DNA of 64,000 nucleotides, from the NCBI RefSeq assembly GCF_003286075.1, contig NZ_QLUV01000002.1, positions 186,001 to 250,000 on the forward strand, read 5' to 3'. Every line of letters starts with the position of its first letter. The stretch's first letter is position 1. The position numbers and the translations under genes were made by a program. The notes under the pieces were generated by a model. It searched no databases, was not told the origin of the DNA, and saw only the letters and a list, made by a program, of their open reading frames with translations. This DNA comes from Paracoccus endophyticus. Its GTDB lineage: Bacteria; Pseudomonadota; Alphaproteobacteria; Rhodobacterales; Rhodobacteraceae. Of this stretch, positions 23,276 to 32,405 are shown piece by piece.

Positions 23276-25672
23276 CTAGCGCGGCCCCCAGAGCGCGGCC
23301 TCGCGGCGCACGGCGTGAGCCAGGGGGCCATGCTCGTCCCGGCGGCCGCCCTGCACATGGTCGCCCAGCAGGCCATTCGGGCACAGCCGGTCGTCGTCCC
23401 AGCCGGGGTGATTGGCGATCGGGTACAGGCACACCCCCTCGACCCGCGCGCCACGGGCGCGGGCGCGCCGGGTCTCGTCCATCACATAGTCGAACCAGGC
23501 CGCGCGGCGGATCCCCTCGGTCCCCGTCTCGGCGACCACCACCGGGCGGTCGTAGCGGGCCGCGACCTCGACCAGCAGGTCCGACAGCGGGCGATAGATC
23601 ACGTCGTCCACGTCCACCGGCCTGCCGCCGTGAATCCACTGGTTGGCGAAGTAATAGTTGACCCCGACCAGGTCCAGGAACGACGGATCGCCCCCGATCT
23701 GCGGCCAGATGCGCCCCGACACCAGGTCGAAGGCCTGGAACTGCGCGTCGTGCCAGCCATGCGCCTCCCACAGGGGGCGGCCGCTCCAGTCGACGTGGTG
23801 GATGGCGATCAGCGGCTCGGCCATCAGGAAGCGGGCGCGCGAATCCACCGCCCGCAGCTCGGCCGCGGCGGCCAGCCAGGCGCGGGCCAGCTGCACCTTC
23901 AGCTCATAGCCCCGTCCCGCGGCAAAGGGGTTCAGATAGCGCGCATCCCCCCCCGCCCAGGCGAAGAAGCTGACCTCGTTCACCGGGCACCAGAACGGCA
24001 CGGCGTCGGTCAGGCTGCGGTGATGCTCGCCCACCGCGCGGGCCAGCGCCGCAAAGCGGTTGACGAAGGCGGGCGACCAGATGTCCACGTCATCGGGCCA
24101 GCCGTAATGCAGCAGGTCCCAGATCACCTGCGTGCCGGTGTCGCGCGCCGCCTCGATCATCGGGGTCAGGCTGGAGAAGTCGTGCCGGCCCCCCTGGTCG
24201 ATCCGATGCCAGCGGATGCCGTCGCGGCAGGCGCGGATGCCCAGGTCCTGCAACTGCCGGTAATCCTGCGCGGCGTGGACGTCGTGGCCGGTCGTCGCCA
24301 GCACGTCCAGCCGCCGCCCGTGGTGCAGCCGGTGCGTCGAGCATTCCCAGCCCCCCAGCACGAAGCTGGAGAAGGTGGACGGCGGCGGCGCGGCCGGCCG
24401 TTCGGCCAGCACCGTGGCGATCAGCTGTTCCCATTGGGGCACGACCACCTCGGCCGAATAGCTGGCCACGACATGGGCGCGCAAGCCCTCGCCCAGGCGG
24501 CGGCGCAGCGCGGGGTCGCGGATCAGCCGACGCATCGCGTCCGCGACCGCGCCGGGGTCCTCGTGCGCGACGAACAGGCCCGTCTCGCCGTCGCGGATCT
24601 GCTGGCAGGCGCCGTTGTCGGGCGTGGCGATCACGGGCAGGGCCGCGGCGCCGGCTTCGGCGATCACATGGGGCATCCCCTCGCCGCGCGACAGCCAGCA
24701 GAACGCATCCATCGCCGCCATCAGGTCGGGCACGTCCTTGCGGTCGCCGGTAAAGATCAGCCGCCCGTCAAGGCCCAGCTGGTGGGCCAGCCGGTGCAGC
24801 TCGTCGCGGTATTCCGGCATGAAGGCGTCGGGGCCGCCGACCACGACAAAGCGGGCCTGCGGCTCGGCCGACGCGACGATCGCGGCGGCGCGGATGAAAT
24901 CCTCGACCCGCTTCTTGCGGTCGAGCCGCCCCACCCAGCCGATCAGGATCTGGTCGCCGGCGATGCCCAGGCTGGCCCGGACGGGGTCGCGCGCCTCGGG
25001 GCGGAACTCGGCCAGGTCCACCATCGAGGGGATCTGGACCGCATGGTGGCGCCGGTCGGGCATCTTCGACGCGGCGGCATCGCGGATACTGTCGCAGGCG
25101 CCCACATAGCGGGCGGTGAAATGCTTGGGGCCCGACAGCGCCTCGCGCACCAGCCCGCCGTGTTCGATCAGCGGCGGGCGCACCGCCAGCCGTTCCAGCG
25201 CCGGATAGATGTCGGCCACGTCCTGCGACGAGATCACGATGTCCGCGCCGTTCAGCTTGCGGCGCAGATAGTCGACGGTGTCGTCAAAGCTCAGCCCGTA
25301 GGGCGTCGTGTCCACATGCACGCCCAGGGCGCGCAACTGCTCGTGGCTCTGGTCCGGCATCCCCTCGCGCCGAAAGCACGGGATCACGTCGATGCGATAG
25401 CGCGAACGGTCCAGCGTGCGGGCCAGCATCCGCACCTCGGTTTCCTCGCCGCCCACGACCAGCCACGCAAAGACCCACAGGATGCGGATCTTGCCGGCGT
25501 CATGGTGCGGCCGCGGGATATGTCCCGACGACAGCGCCGCCGCGGCCGCCCGGTCGTCCAGCTCGCGCTGGCTCAGCCCCGCGCCGTGGTGGGCGGGCTG
25601 CTCGTCCAGGGCCGCGGGGGTCAGGGTGACGGCTGCGGCCTCGGCCTCGTTCAGCGGATGATGGTCATTCAT
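23276..25672 (-). CDS. Glycosyltransferase family 4 - glycoside hydrolase fusion
   Basis: A 798-residue protein with two enzyme halves. Residues ~61-420 are a GT-B glycosyltransferase of the GT4 type: a nucleotide-sugar region after GWVGRLDRKKRVEDFI, and the EX7E motif in SRGEGMPHVIAEAG. Residues ~435-798 resemble a clan GH-A retaining glycosidase (GH1/GH5-like). Glu566 in CPVNEVSFF is the likely acid/base, and Glu715 in VVVAETGTEG the likely nucleophile. The first 60 residues look disordered. It is the last gene of a five-gene minus-strand operon and overlaps the dehydrogenase gene by 8 bp. The hydrolase half may trim or transglycosylate the product; this is inference. Confidence 0.82.
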   Translation of the reverse strand: MNDHHPLNEAEAAAVTLTPAALDEQPAHHGAGLSQRELDDRAAAAALSSGHIPRPHHDAGKIRILWVFAWLVVGGEETEVRMLARTLDRSRYRIDVIPCFRREGMPDQSHEQLRALGVHVDTTPYGLSFDDTVDYLRRKLNGADIVISSQDVADIYPALERLAVRPPLIEHGGLVREALSGPKHFTARYVGACDSIRDAAASKMPDRRHHAVQIPSMVDLAEFRPEARDPVRASLGIAGDQILIGWVGRLDRKKRVEDFIRAAAIVASAEPQARFVVVGGPDAFMPEYRDELHRLAHQLGLDGRLIFTGDRKDVPDLMAAMDAFCWLSRGEGMPHVIAEAGAAALPVIATPDNGACQQIRDGETGLFVAHEDPGAVADAMRRLIRDPALRRRLGEGLRAHVVASYSAEVVVPQWEQLIATVLAERPAAPPPSTFSSFVLGGWECSTHRLHHGRRLDVLATTGHDVHAAQDYRQLQDLGIRACRDGIRWHRIDQGGRHDFSSLTPMIEAARDTGTQVIWDLLHYGWPDDVDIWSPAFVNRFAALARAVGEHHRSLTDAVPFWCPVNEVSFFAWAGGDARYLNPFAAGRGYELKVQLARAWLAAAAELRAVDSRARFLMAEPLIAIHHVDWSGRPLWEAHGWHDAQFQAFDLVSGRIWPQIGGDPSFLDLVGVNYYFANQWIHGGRPVDVDDVIYRPLSDLLVEVAARYDRPVVVAETGTEGIRRAAWFDYVMDETRRARARGARVEGVCLYPIANHPGWDDDRLCPNGLLGDHVQGGRRDEHGPLAHAVRREAALWGPR

Positions 25673-26774
25673 GGGCGAACACGATCTGTAGGAACTCGGG
25701 CCGGTCGTTGACCAGGTGGCGCAGGAAGCCGGGCGCCTCGTCGTAGGGCACGACATGGGTGATCATGTGTTCCCGGATCAGGTCGCCCTCGTCGGCCAAG
25801 AGCTGCATCGTTTCCTGCGCCAGACGGCGCTGGTCCCACGCATGGGCCAGCGGCCGCGGCATCCGGTTGATCTGCGCGCAGCGGATCGCCAGGCCGTTGT
25901 GGTGGAATTCCTCGCCCAGCCGGGCGCCGTCCAGGCCCCCCTGATAGAACGCAAGGTCGATCACCGTGCCCTGCGGGCGCAGCGCGCGCAGCGCAAGGTT
26001 CAGGCTTTCGGACCGGGCGCGGGTCTGGAACACGACCTCGGCCCCGCGGCCGCCGACCTTGTGGTGCCAGCGCGCCTTGGCGTGCCGCCATGCCTCGTCC
26101 TCGCCCATGGCGTCGAATCCCATGCGCCGCGCCAGGTCCTGCCGCCAGGGCGAGGGGTCCACGACGACGATGTCGGACGCGCCGCCCGCCCGCGCGAACA
26201 TCGCGCAGAACAGGCCCACGGTGCCGCCGCCCCAGACCAGGACGGGCCGCCCCTCGACCCCCGCGCCCAGCCAGGGCACGGCCGCGCCGAACTGCTCGGC
26301 GTCGGCGTGCAGGATGCCGTTGGCCGCGATCGGCCCCATCTGCGCCGCGAAGATGCCCAGGATCGGGTCCATGTCGGGCGGCATCTTCAGCAGCAGGTCG
26401 TGCGCGGGATTGGCGGTGTGGCCGGTCTTGTGGCCGAAGGTCGTGGCGACCACGTCGTTCTGGCGGAACCCGTGGGTTCGGCTGTCGATGACGCGCCCGA
26501 CCTCCATGTAGCCCAGGAAGTTGACCGGATAGTGCGCCGACGGCTCGCCGGGGACGAACACGCCGTGCCAGTCGTCCCAGCGGCTGTGCAGATAGGGGTT
26601 CGTGCCCTTCATGAAGGTCAGCTCGGTCCCGGCGGACAGTCCGGTGTACATCAGGTCCAGCCGGACCTGGCCCTCGCCCGCCGGCCCCTCGTCGTAGCCG
26701 AAGAAATAGGGCTCGTTCGGGCGCTCGATCCCCAGGCTGCGGATGTGGCGATGCTCGTGCGGAAGGGTCGGCAT
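25665..26774 (-). CDS. Medium-chain dehydrogenase (zinc-type alcohol dehydrogenase superfamily)
   Basis: A 369-residue MDR-family oxidoreductase. The GroES-like N-terminal part is followed by a Rossmann fold with WGGGTVGLFCAMFARAGG near residue 180 and an acidic VVVDPSPW turn that suggests NAD. The usual zinc GHE motif is replaced by GYMEVG, so catalytic zinc is doubtful. The general shape recalls BchC and sugar-alcohol dehydrogenases. It probably oxidises or reduces a sugar carbon for the pathway encoded by the operon. It is packed between the two fusion genes (8-bp overlap downstream, 1-bp gap upstream). Confidence 0.8.
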   Translation of the reverse strand: MPTLPHEHRHIRSLGIERPNEPYFFGYDEGPAGEGQVRLDLMYTGLSAGTELTFMKGTNPYLHSRWDDWHGVFVPGEPSAHYPVNFLGYMEVGRVIDSRTHGFRQNDVVATTFGHKTGHTANPAHDLLLKMPPDMDPILGIFAAQMGPIAANGILHADAEQFGAAVPWLGAGVEGRPVLVWGGGTVGLFCAMFARAGGASDIVVVDPSPWRQDLARRMGFDAMGEDEAWRHAKARWHHKVGGRGAEVVFQTRARSESLNLALRALRPQGTVIDLAFYQGGLDGARLGEEFHHNGLAIRCAQINRMPRPLAHAWDQRRLAQETMQLLADEGDLIREHMITHVVPYDEAPGFLRHLVNDRPEFLQIVFAHE

Positions 26775-26775
26775 C

Positions 26776-28896
26776 CTACGCAGAGGCCTGGCGAAAAAAG
26801 GGCTGCGGGTTGGACCGCAGCACCTCCATGGTCACGAGGGCGCCGGTCTGGGCGGATTTCGACACGGCCAGCGCCACGCGGTGCGTTTCCAGCGCCTCGG
26901 CATAGGGGCAGCGGATGCGGTTCTCGCGGCCCTGCACCGCGTCGATGAAGTCGCGGTCCTCTCGCCAGACGGGGTCGCCCTGCGCCTTGCGGACGGGGCG
27001 GCCCTGGCCCACGTCGATCATGATGTCGTGGTCGGTGATCTCCATTGCCAGGGCGTCGGCGAAGACGTGCAGGCCGACGCGGTGGTTCCAGCGCAGCAGG
27101 CACGTCGCCGACAGGTTGGCGATGGTGCCCGAGGCAAAGCGCAGCGTGGCGGTGGTGGCCGTGGGCACGGTCAGCCCGTCGAAGTCGGCGCGGTCGCGGT
27201 GGGTCGCCAGCGCGAACACCTCGGTCACGTCGCCCGACAGGAACCGGGCGAGGTCGATGATGTGGGTCGCCTGCTCGACCACCTGTCCGCCCGAGGCATC
27301 CTCGCGCCACCACCACTGCGGCGGCGGCGTCTGGTCCAGCCAGAACCCGGTCATCAACTGCGCGGGATTGTTTGCCAGAACGGCGCGCGCCTCGTCTACC
27401 GTGTCCAGATAGCGCCAGTGATAGCCGACGGCGGTGATCAGGCCCGCCCGCTCGACCTCGGCCGCGATCTCCTCGGCCAGCGCCAGGTCCAGCGACAGGG
27501 GCTTTTCCACGAAGAACGGCAGGCCGCGCGCGATGCAGGCGCGCTCGGCGTCGCCGTGGGCAAAGGGCGGCACGCAGATGTAGACGGCGTCGAGCTCGAC
27601 CGACCCGAGCATCGCGGCATGATCGGCAAAGGCCTGCGCGCCAAAGCGGCGCGCGGCATCCTCGGCGCGGGGCAGGTCGGGATCGGCCACGGCGACGATG
27701 CGGACATCGTCCATCTGCTCCAGCACGCCGAAATGGCGGTGCGCGATGCCGCCCGCCCCGATGAAGCCCAGCCGTGTCGTCATGTCGTCGGTCCTTGGTC
27801 TGCCGCGCAGCACGGCGGCGTAAAGTCGGGCGGTGTCGCCGCCCATGCGGGTTGCGGTGTAGAAATCGTCGAAACGCGCGCGCTGCGCCAGCCCTGTCTT
27901 GACCCGCTGCGCGCCGTCGTCCAGCGCGTCGGACAGCGCCGCGGCCAGGGCGCGGGCATCGCCCGGCGCGACCAGCCAGGGATGCTCGGGGCCCAGCGCC
28001 TCGACCACGCCGCCGATTCGGGTGGCGACGACGGGCGTGCCCAGCGCCATGGATTCCAGCACGACCAGCGGCAACCCCTCGAAGTCCGAGGGCAGCACGA
28101 CCACGTCCGCCGCCGCCATCAGCGCCGGCACATCGCGGCGGTCGCCCAGGAAATCGACCGCGCGGGTCAGGCCCAGCCGGGCCACGCGGGCGCGGATCGC
28201 CGCCTCCTCGGGGCCGGTGCCGACCAGCGCCAGATGCGCGCGGGGATGACGGCGGCGCAGCCGCGCCAGGGCTGCGATCAGCGTGCGGTGGTTCTTCTGC
28301 CGGGTGAAGCGCGCGACGCACAGGATCACGGGCGCGCCCGGTCGCTGCGGCCAGGGTGGCAGGCCACCCTGGGGGCAGGGCTTCGGCGGCTCGATCCCGT
28401 TCGGGATGCAGGTCATGGGCAGGCGCGGGCCGGGCATCGTCGCCAGCACCCGCCGCCAGCCGTGCGCGGCCGCCCGGCTGACGGTGATCACGGCATCGAC
28501 GCCCTCGACCATCGCCGCATACTCGGCGTGCTGGTGGGGGCAGGTGACCAGCCACGGCAGATGCTCGGTGCGCACCACCGCGGCCCCCGCCTTGCGCGCG
28601 GCGGCCACCAGCCCGTGGCCCTCCCAGCCGATGCCGGCGTGGACATGGACCAGCGCCGCGCCCGCCAGCGCGGCGGGCCAGCCCTGCGGCGGCACGGCGT
28701 CGGCACGCAGGCCGCGGGATGCGGCCTCGGCCACCAGGGCCCGGCCCGCGGCGTGGTCGGGAAACAGCAGCCGCGGCGCGGGCGCCGTGCGGTCGCCCGC
28801 CAGGGCCGCCGCCAGCGTCAGCATGTGGCGGCCCACGCCGGACGGTTCGGGGCTGTCGGTCGCCAGAACGACCGTCGCGGTCTTCGTCAGGATCAC
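26776..28896 (-). CDS. Glycosyltransferase family 4 - Gfo/Idh/MocA dehydrogenase fusion
   Basis: A 706-residue fusion starting with GTG. Residues 1-368 are a GT4 glycosyltransferase (VARFTRQKNHRTLI; EX7E in FEGLPLVVLESMALG). Residues 372-706 are a complete Gfo/Idh/MocA sugar dehydrogenase: Rossmann GFIGAGGIAHRHF, the catalytic-lysine motif VEKPLSLD, then a beta-sheet substrate domain. Met372 sits exactly where a free Gfo/Idh protein would start, and AAGGA lies 8 bases upstream (27792-27796), so the second half may also be made on its own. The gap to the Glf fusion gene is 3 bp. Substrates are not readable. Confidence 0.85.
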   Translation of the reverse strand: MILTKTATVVLATDSPEPSGVGRHMLTLAAALAGDRTAPAPRLLFPDHAAGRALVAEAASRGLRADAVPPQGWPAALAGAALVHVHAGIGWEGHGLVAAARKAGAAVVRTEHLPWLVTCPHQHAEYAAMVEGVDAVITVSRAAAHGWRRVLATMPGPRLPMTCIPNGIEPPKPCPQGGLPPWPQRPGAPVILCVARFTRQKNHRTLIAALARLRRRHPRAHLALVGTGPEEAAIRARVARLGLTRAVDFLGDRRDVPALMAAADVVVLPSDFEGLPLVVLESMALGTPVVATRIGGVVEALGPEHPWLVAPGDARALAAALSDALDDGAQRVKTGLAQRARFDDFYTATRMGGDTARLYAAVLRGRPRTDDMTTRLGFIGAGGIAHRHFGVLEQMDDVRIVAVADPDLPRAEDAARRFGAQAFADHAAMLGSVELDAVYICVPPFAHGDAERACIARGLPFFVEKPLSLDLALAEEIAAEVERAGLITAVGYHWRYLDTVDEARAVLANNPAQLMTGFWLDQTPPPQWWWREDASGGQVVEQATHIIDLARFLSGDVTEVFALATHRDRADFDGLTVPTATTATLRFASGTIANLSATCLLRWNHRVGLHVFADALAMEITDHDIMIDVGQGRPVRKAQGDPVWREDRDFIDAVQGRENRIRCPYAEALETHRVALAVSKSAQTGALVTMEVLRSNPQPFFRQASA

Positions 28897-28899
28897 GCC

Positions 28900-31254
28900 T
28901 TATTCCCCGGCGACCAGCGTTCCCGCCGGGCGGCGCTCGGCCAGCCGTGCCGCCATGCGGCGATGGATGGACAGCGCCTGCCCCACGACCTGATCCATGT
29001 TGTAGTAGCGATAGCTGCCCAGCCGTCCCGCAAAGATCACGTCGGGCCGCTCCAGCGCCAGGGCCTCGTAGCGCTTGAACAGCGCCTGGTTTTCCGGTCG
29101 CGGGATCGGATAATAGGGCTCGCCCTCGTCCGACGGGATCTCGTAGGTGATCGAGGTCTGCGGATGCACCTGCCCGGTCAGGTGCTTGTATTCGGTGATG
29201 CGGGTCCACGGCACGTCCTCGGCGGGATAGTTGACGACGCCCACCTCCTGAAAGCGGCGGGTGTCCAGCGTCTCGTGGCGGAACGACAGGCTGCGATAGG
29301 GCAGCGGGCCATAGCGGTGGCCGAAAAAGGCGTCGATCGGCCCGGTATAGATCGTCAGGGGCGCCAGGTCGCCTGCGGGCAGGTCGTGGAAATCCTGCCC
29401 CAGCGCCAGGTCGATGTGGGGATGGTCCAGCATCCGCTCGAACATCCGGGTATAGCCCTCCAGCGGCATCGCCTGGAAGCTGTCGGTGAAATACCGGTCG
29501 TCGGCGTTCGTGCGCGTGGGCACGCGCGAGGTCACGGACTTGTCCAGCTGCGACGGGTCCAGCCCCCACTGCTTGCGGGTATAGCCCTGAAAGAACGTCT
29601 CGTAGAGCCGCGTGCCGACCGCGTTCACCACCACGTCGCGGCTGTTGCGGATCTCGGCCACCGGCTCGGCCTGCGCGGCCAGGAAGGCGGCCGCCTCGGC
29701 CTCGGTCGTCAGGTCCAGCCCGTACAGGCCGTTGATCGTCGTGCGGTTGATCGGCATCGGCAGCCGCCGGTCGCCCACCTGCGCCAGGACCCGATGCTCG
29801 TACGGGCGCCAGCGCGTGAAGCGGCTGAGATAGCTGACCACCTCGTCGCTGTTGGTGTGGAAGATGTGGGGACCGTAGCGGTGCACCAGCAGGCCCGCGG
29901 CGTCGGCGTGGTCATAGGCGTTGCCGGCCACATGGTCGCGCTTGTCCACCACCAGCACCCGCTGGCCCGAGGCCTGCGCCAGCCGCTCGGCCAGCACCGA
30001 TCCGGCAAAGCCTGCGCCCGCGATCACCACGTCATAGGCGCGCGCGCCCCGCCGGATGCCCGGCGCGGGAAAGCGGTCGGGGCCGCGGGTCGCGGCGCGG
30101 GCCTGCACGGCCTCGGCCACGAGGCGGTTCATGTGGCGGAAGGTGCTGTCCCAGCTGAGCGTCGCCAGCGCGCGATCGGCCTCGTCGCGCCAGGGCGCGG
30201 GATCGGCGCGGCCGGCCAGCGCCGCCTCGCAGGCGGCGATGAAGTCATGCGTCCCGTCGGCGATCCGCACCGCGGCGATGTCGCCATAATGGCGCACCAC
30301 GTCGCGCACCTGCGTGGACACCACGGGGCAGCCGCCCGCCAGGTATTCGGGCGTCTTGGTCGGGCTGATGAAGCGCGTGGCCTCGTTGATGGCGAAGGGC
30401 ATCAGCGCCACGTCCCACCCCGCCAGATAGGACGGCAGCTCGCCATAGGATTTCTGGCCGAGCCAGTGGATGTTGTGGGCGCGGGGCAGGTCGTGGGGCG
30501 ACAGCTTGGCGACCGGCCCGATCATCACGATCTGCCAGTCGGGGCGGGCGGCGGCGGTGGCGCGGATCAGCTCCAGGTCCAGCCGCTCGTCGATGACGCC
30601 GTAATAGCCAAGCCGCGGCCGGGGGATCGCCGCCTGGTCGGCGGGATCGGGGCAGGGCATGCGGGCGCGCGCGAAATGCGCCGCATCGACGCTGGACGGA
30701 AACGGGTGGATGTTGTCGTGCCGCCTGCGCTTGGCCTCGTAGATGCTGTGGCCGCCGGTGAAGACCACGTCCGCCGCCGCCAGCAGGTCGGCCTCGTTCT
30801 GCCGCAGGTCATGGGGCGCAAAGCGAAAGTTCGACAGTTCGTCCATGCAGTCGTAGACGACGGCCGATGCCTCGACGTGGCGGGCGAACGGCCACATCTG
30901 CGGGGTGTAGAACCACAGCACGGGCGCCTTTGCGCCCGTCACGACCAGCAACTGGTCAAGCAGGCCCGCCAGCGCACGGGTGGTGTCCTCGGGCGAGAAA
31001 TGGCGGGGAACGCGGGGGCGGACCGCCTGCACGGTGGTGCCGGGAAAGGCATGGAACTCCAGATAGGGCAAATGGTGATCGGCGGGGATCATCTCCTCCC
31101 AGAACCAGACGGGGCGGTCGGCGGCAAAGCGGCCCATCAGGTGCTGGGGGCGCTGCAGGACGAAATCCCAGCGCAGATGCGAAAAACAGATCAGCGGGGC
31201 CACGACCGGGGCGTGGACGGGCATTGCGGGCGTGTTGAGGGGGGCGATGGTCAT
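28900..31254 (-). CDS. glf: Glycosyltransferase - UDP-galactopyranose mutase fusion
   Basis: A 784-residue fusion. Residues ~15-395 form a GT-B glycosyltransferase beginning with SHLRWDFVLQRPQHLM and including SPTKTPEYLAGGCPVV. Residues ~405-784 are a full-length UDP-galactopyranose mutase: FAD site YDVVIAGAGFAGSVLAERL from Tyr407, HRYGPHIFHT, a Trp-containing KQWGLDP loop, and a C-terminal LGSYRYYNMD. The mutase converts UDP-galactopyranose to UDP-galactofuranose, which a galactofuranosyltransferase can use. No internal Met stands at the junction, so this is a true single chain. It overlaps the upstream glycosyltransferase gene by 4 bp (ATGA). Confidence 0.9.
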   Translation of the reverse strand: MTIAPLNTPAMPVHAPVVAPLICFSHLRWDFVLQRPQHLMGRFAADRPVWFWEEMIPADHHLPYLEFHAFPGTTVQAVRPRVPRHFSPEDTTRALAGLLDQLLVVTGAKAPVLWFYTPQMWPFARHVEASAVVYDCMDELSNFRFAPHDLRQNEADLLAAADVVFTGGHSIYEAKRRRHDNIHPFPSSVDAAHFARARMPCPDPADQAAIPRPRLGYYGVIDERLDLELIRATAAARPDWQIVMIGPVAKLSPHDLPRAHNIHWLGQKSYGELPSYLAGWDVALMPFAINEATRFISPTKTPEYLAGGCPVVSTQVRDVVRHYGDIAAVRIADGTHDFIAACEAALAGRADPAPWRDEADRALATLSWDSTFRHMNRLVAEAVQARAATRGPDRFPAPGIRRGARAYDVVIAGAGFAGSVLAERLAQASGQRVLVVDKRDHVAGNAYDHADAAGLLVHRYGPHIFHTNSDEVVSYLSRFTRWRPYEHRVLAQVGDRRLPMPINRTTINGLYGLDLTTEAEAAAFLAAQAEPVAEIRNSRDVVVNAVGTRLYETFFQGYTRKQWGLDPSQLDKSVTSRVPTRTNADDRYFTDSFQAMPLEGYTRMFERMLDHPHIDLALGQDFHDLPAGDLAPLTIYTGPIDAFFGHRYGPLPYRSLSFRHETLDTRRFQEVGVVNYPAEDVPWTRITEYKHLTGQVHPQTSITYEIPSDEGEPYYPIPRPENQALFKRYEALALERPDVIFAGRLGSYRYYNMDQVVGQALSIHRRMAARLAERRPAGTLVAGE

Positions 31255-32405
31255 GCGGAAACCTTTCTGGCGTGCCGGTCCAAGGCTGTGTCGATCAGGT
31301 CGGACAGGCGCTGGATCGAATGGCGCCATGTCCAGTTCGCCTGGACGACAGAGCGGGTGTCATAGGTTGCGTGGCGGGCGATCAGCCGGTCCAGCGCGGC
31401 GGCGAAGTCAGGCTCGGCTGCGGTCAGCCCGGTGTCCGGGCGGATGTACTGGCGGCCGCAGACCAGCCCTGCATTGGCCAGCACGGGCAGCCCGGCCAGC
31501 ATGTATTCGGTCAGGATGGCGGGCGCCCCGTCCTGGACGCCGCAGACGACGCCCACGCGGGCGCGGTTGATCAGCGCGTTGACCTCGTCATGGCTGACGG
31601 GACCGACCCAGTCGATGTCAAGGCCGCGGGCCACCCCCTCGTCGCGCAGCGCGTCCGCCATGTGGCCATAGCCCACGACGCACAGCGCCCGCGTCCCCGG
31701 CCGCGCGGCCAGCGCGTCCAGCAGCAGGTCGTGGCGCTTGTAAGGCTGGGTCGCGGCCACATAGACCACGTCATAGTCCTTGGCCGCGCCGGTTGGATGG
31801 AACGTCAGGTCCGACGCGAATTCCGGCCCGATCGGCAGCACCGCGCACAGCGCGCCGGGATGGCGGGCGCGGATCTCGGCCGACTGCCAGTCGGCCCCGG
31901 TCAGGAAGATGTCCACATGACGGCTGACGGCGGGCGGGATGCGGATCGCGGGCGCGTCGATCGAGTTGTAGATGATGACGCTGTCGCGGCAGGCATCCAG
32001 CAGCGCCTCGTTCACGCCCAGGCCCCAGACGCACAGGATGTCGGGCGCGCCATGGACGGCGATATGGGCCAGCGCATCGGCCGAGCCGTAGGGCGCGGCA
32101 TGGCCGTCGGCGCGAAAGACGCGGCGGGTCAGCCCGGCAGGCCCGGGGGTGATCAGCCCGGCGCTGTCGCGCGGCCGGTCGTCGGCGCCCGCAAAGCTCC
32201 AGACCTCGGCCGTGTCGGCAAGCCCCGCGGCCACCGCCGCCAGGGGCAGGCGCTCGAGATAGCCGCCGACCACCGGGCCGGGCGGGTTGGACGAAGGGAC
32301 GGAGATCTGCGTCCAGGCAGCATGAAAATGATCATAGTCGAGTGCGGATGGGCCCGAAGGCGAGGGGTCGCAGAAATCCGACACGGCCACGATGCGTCTT
32401 TTCAT
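31251..32405 (-). CDS. Glycosyltransferase (GT4-like), first gene of the operon
   Basis: A 384-residue GT-B glycosyltransferase. The C-terminal half shows VYVAATQPYKRHDLLLDAL, then DWVGPVSHDEVNALINRARVG and the acceptor/nucleotide EX7E-like region QDGAPAILTEYMLAG. Start MKRRIVAVSDF at 32405 is preceded by AGGAG; the frame continues upstream into what looks like intergenic DNA. It leads the minus-strand operon and overlaps the Glf fusion by 4 bp. The donor sugar is unknown. The last ~30 residues are helical and basic. Confidence 0.85.
   Translation of the reverse strand: MKRRIVAVSDFCDPSPSGPSALDYDHFHAAWTQISVPSSNPPGPVVGGYLERLPLAAVAAGLADTAEVWSFAGADDRPRDSAGLITPGPAGLTRRVFRADGHAAPYGSADALAHIAVHGAPDILCVWGLGVNEALLDACRDSVIIYNSIDAPAIRIPPAVSRHVDIFLTGADWQSAEIRARHPGALCAVLPIGPEFASDLTFHPTGAAKDYDVVYVAATQPYKRHDLLLDALAARPGTRALCVVGYGHMADALRDEGVARGLDIDWVGPVSHDEVNALINRARVGVVCGVQDGAPAILTEYMLAGLPVLANAGLVCGRQYIRPDTGLTAAEPDFAAALDRLIARHATYDTRSVVQANWTWRHSIQRLSDLIDTALDRHARKVSA

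Noticed and set aside
20023-23454. A 1143-codon minus-strand frame joining sseA to antisense of the ThDP gene
   Set aside because: Only the sseA part has a recognisable fold. It crosses smpB and the ThDP enzyme in wrong frames.
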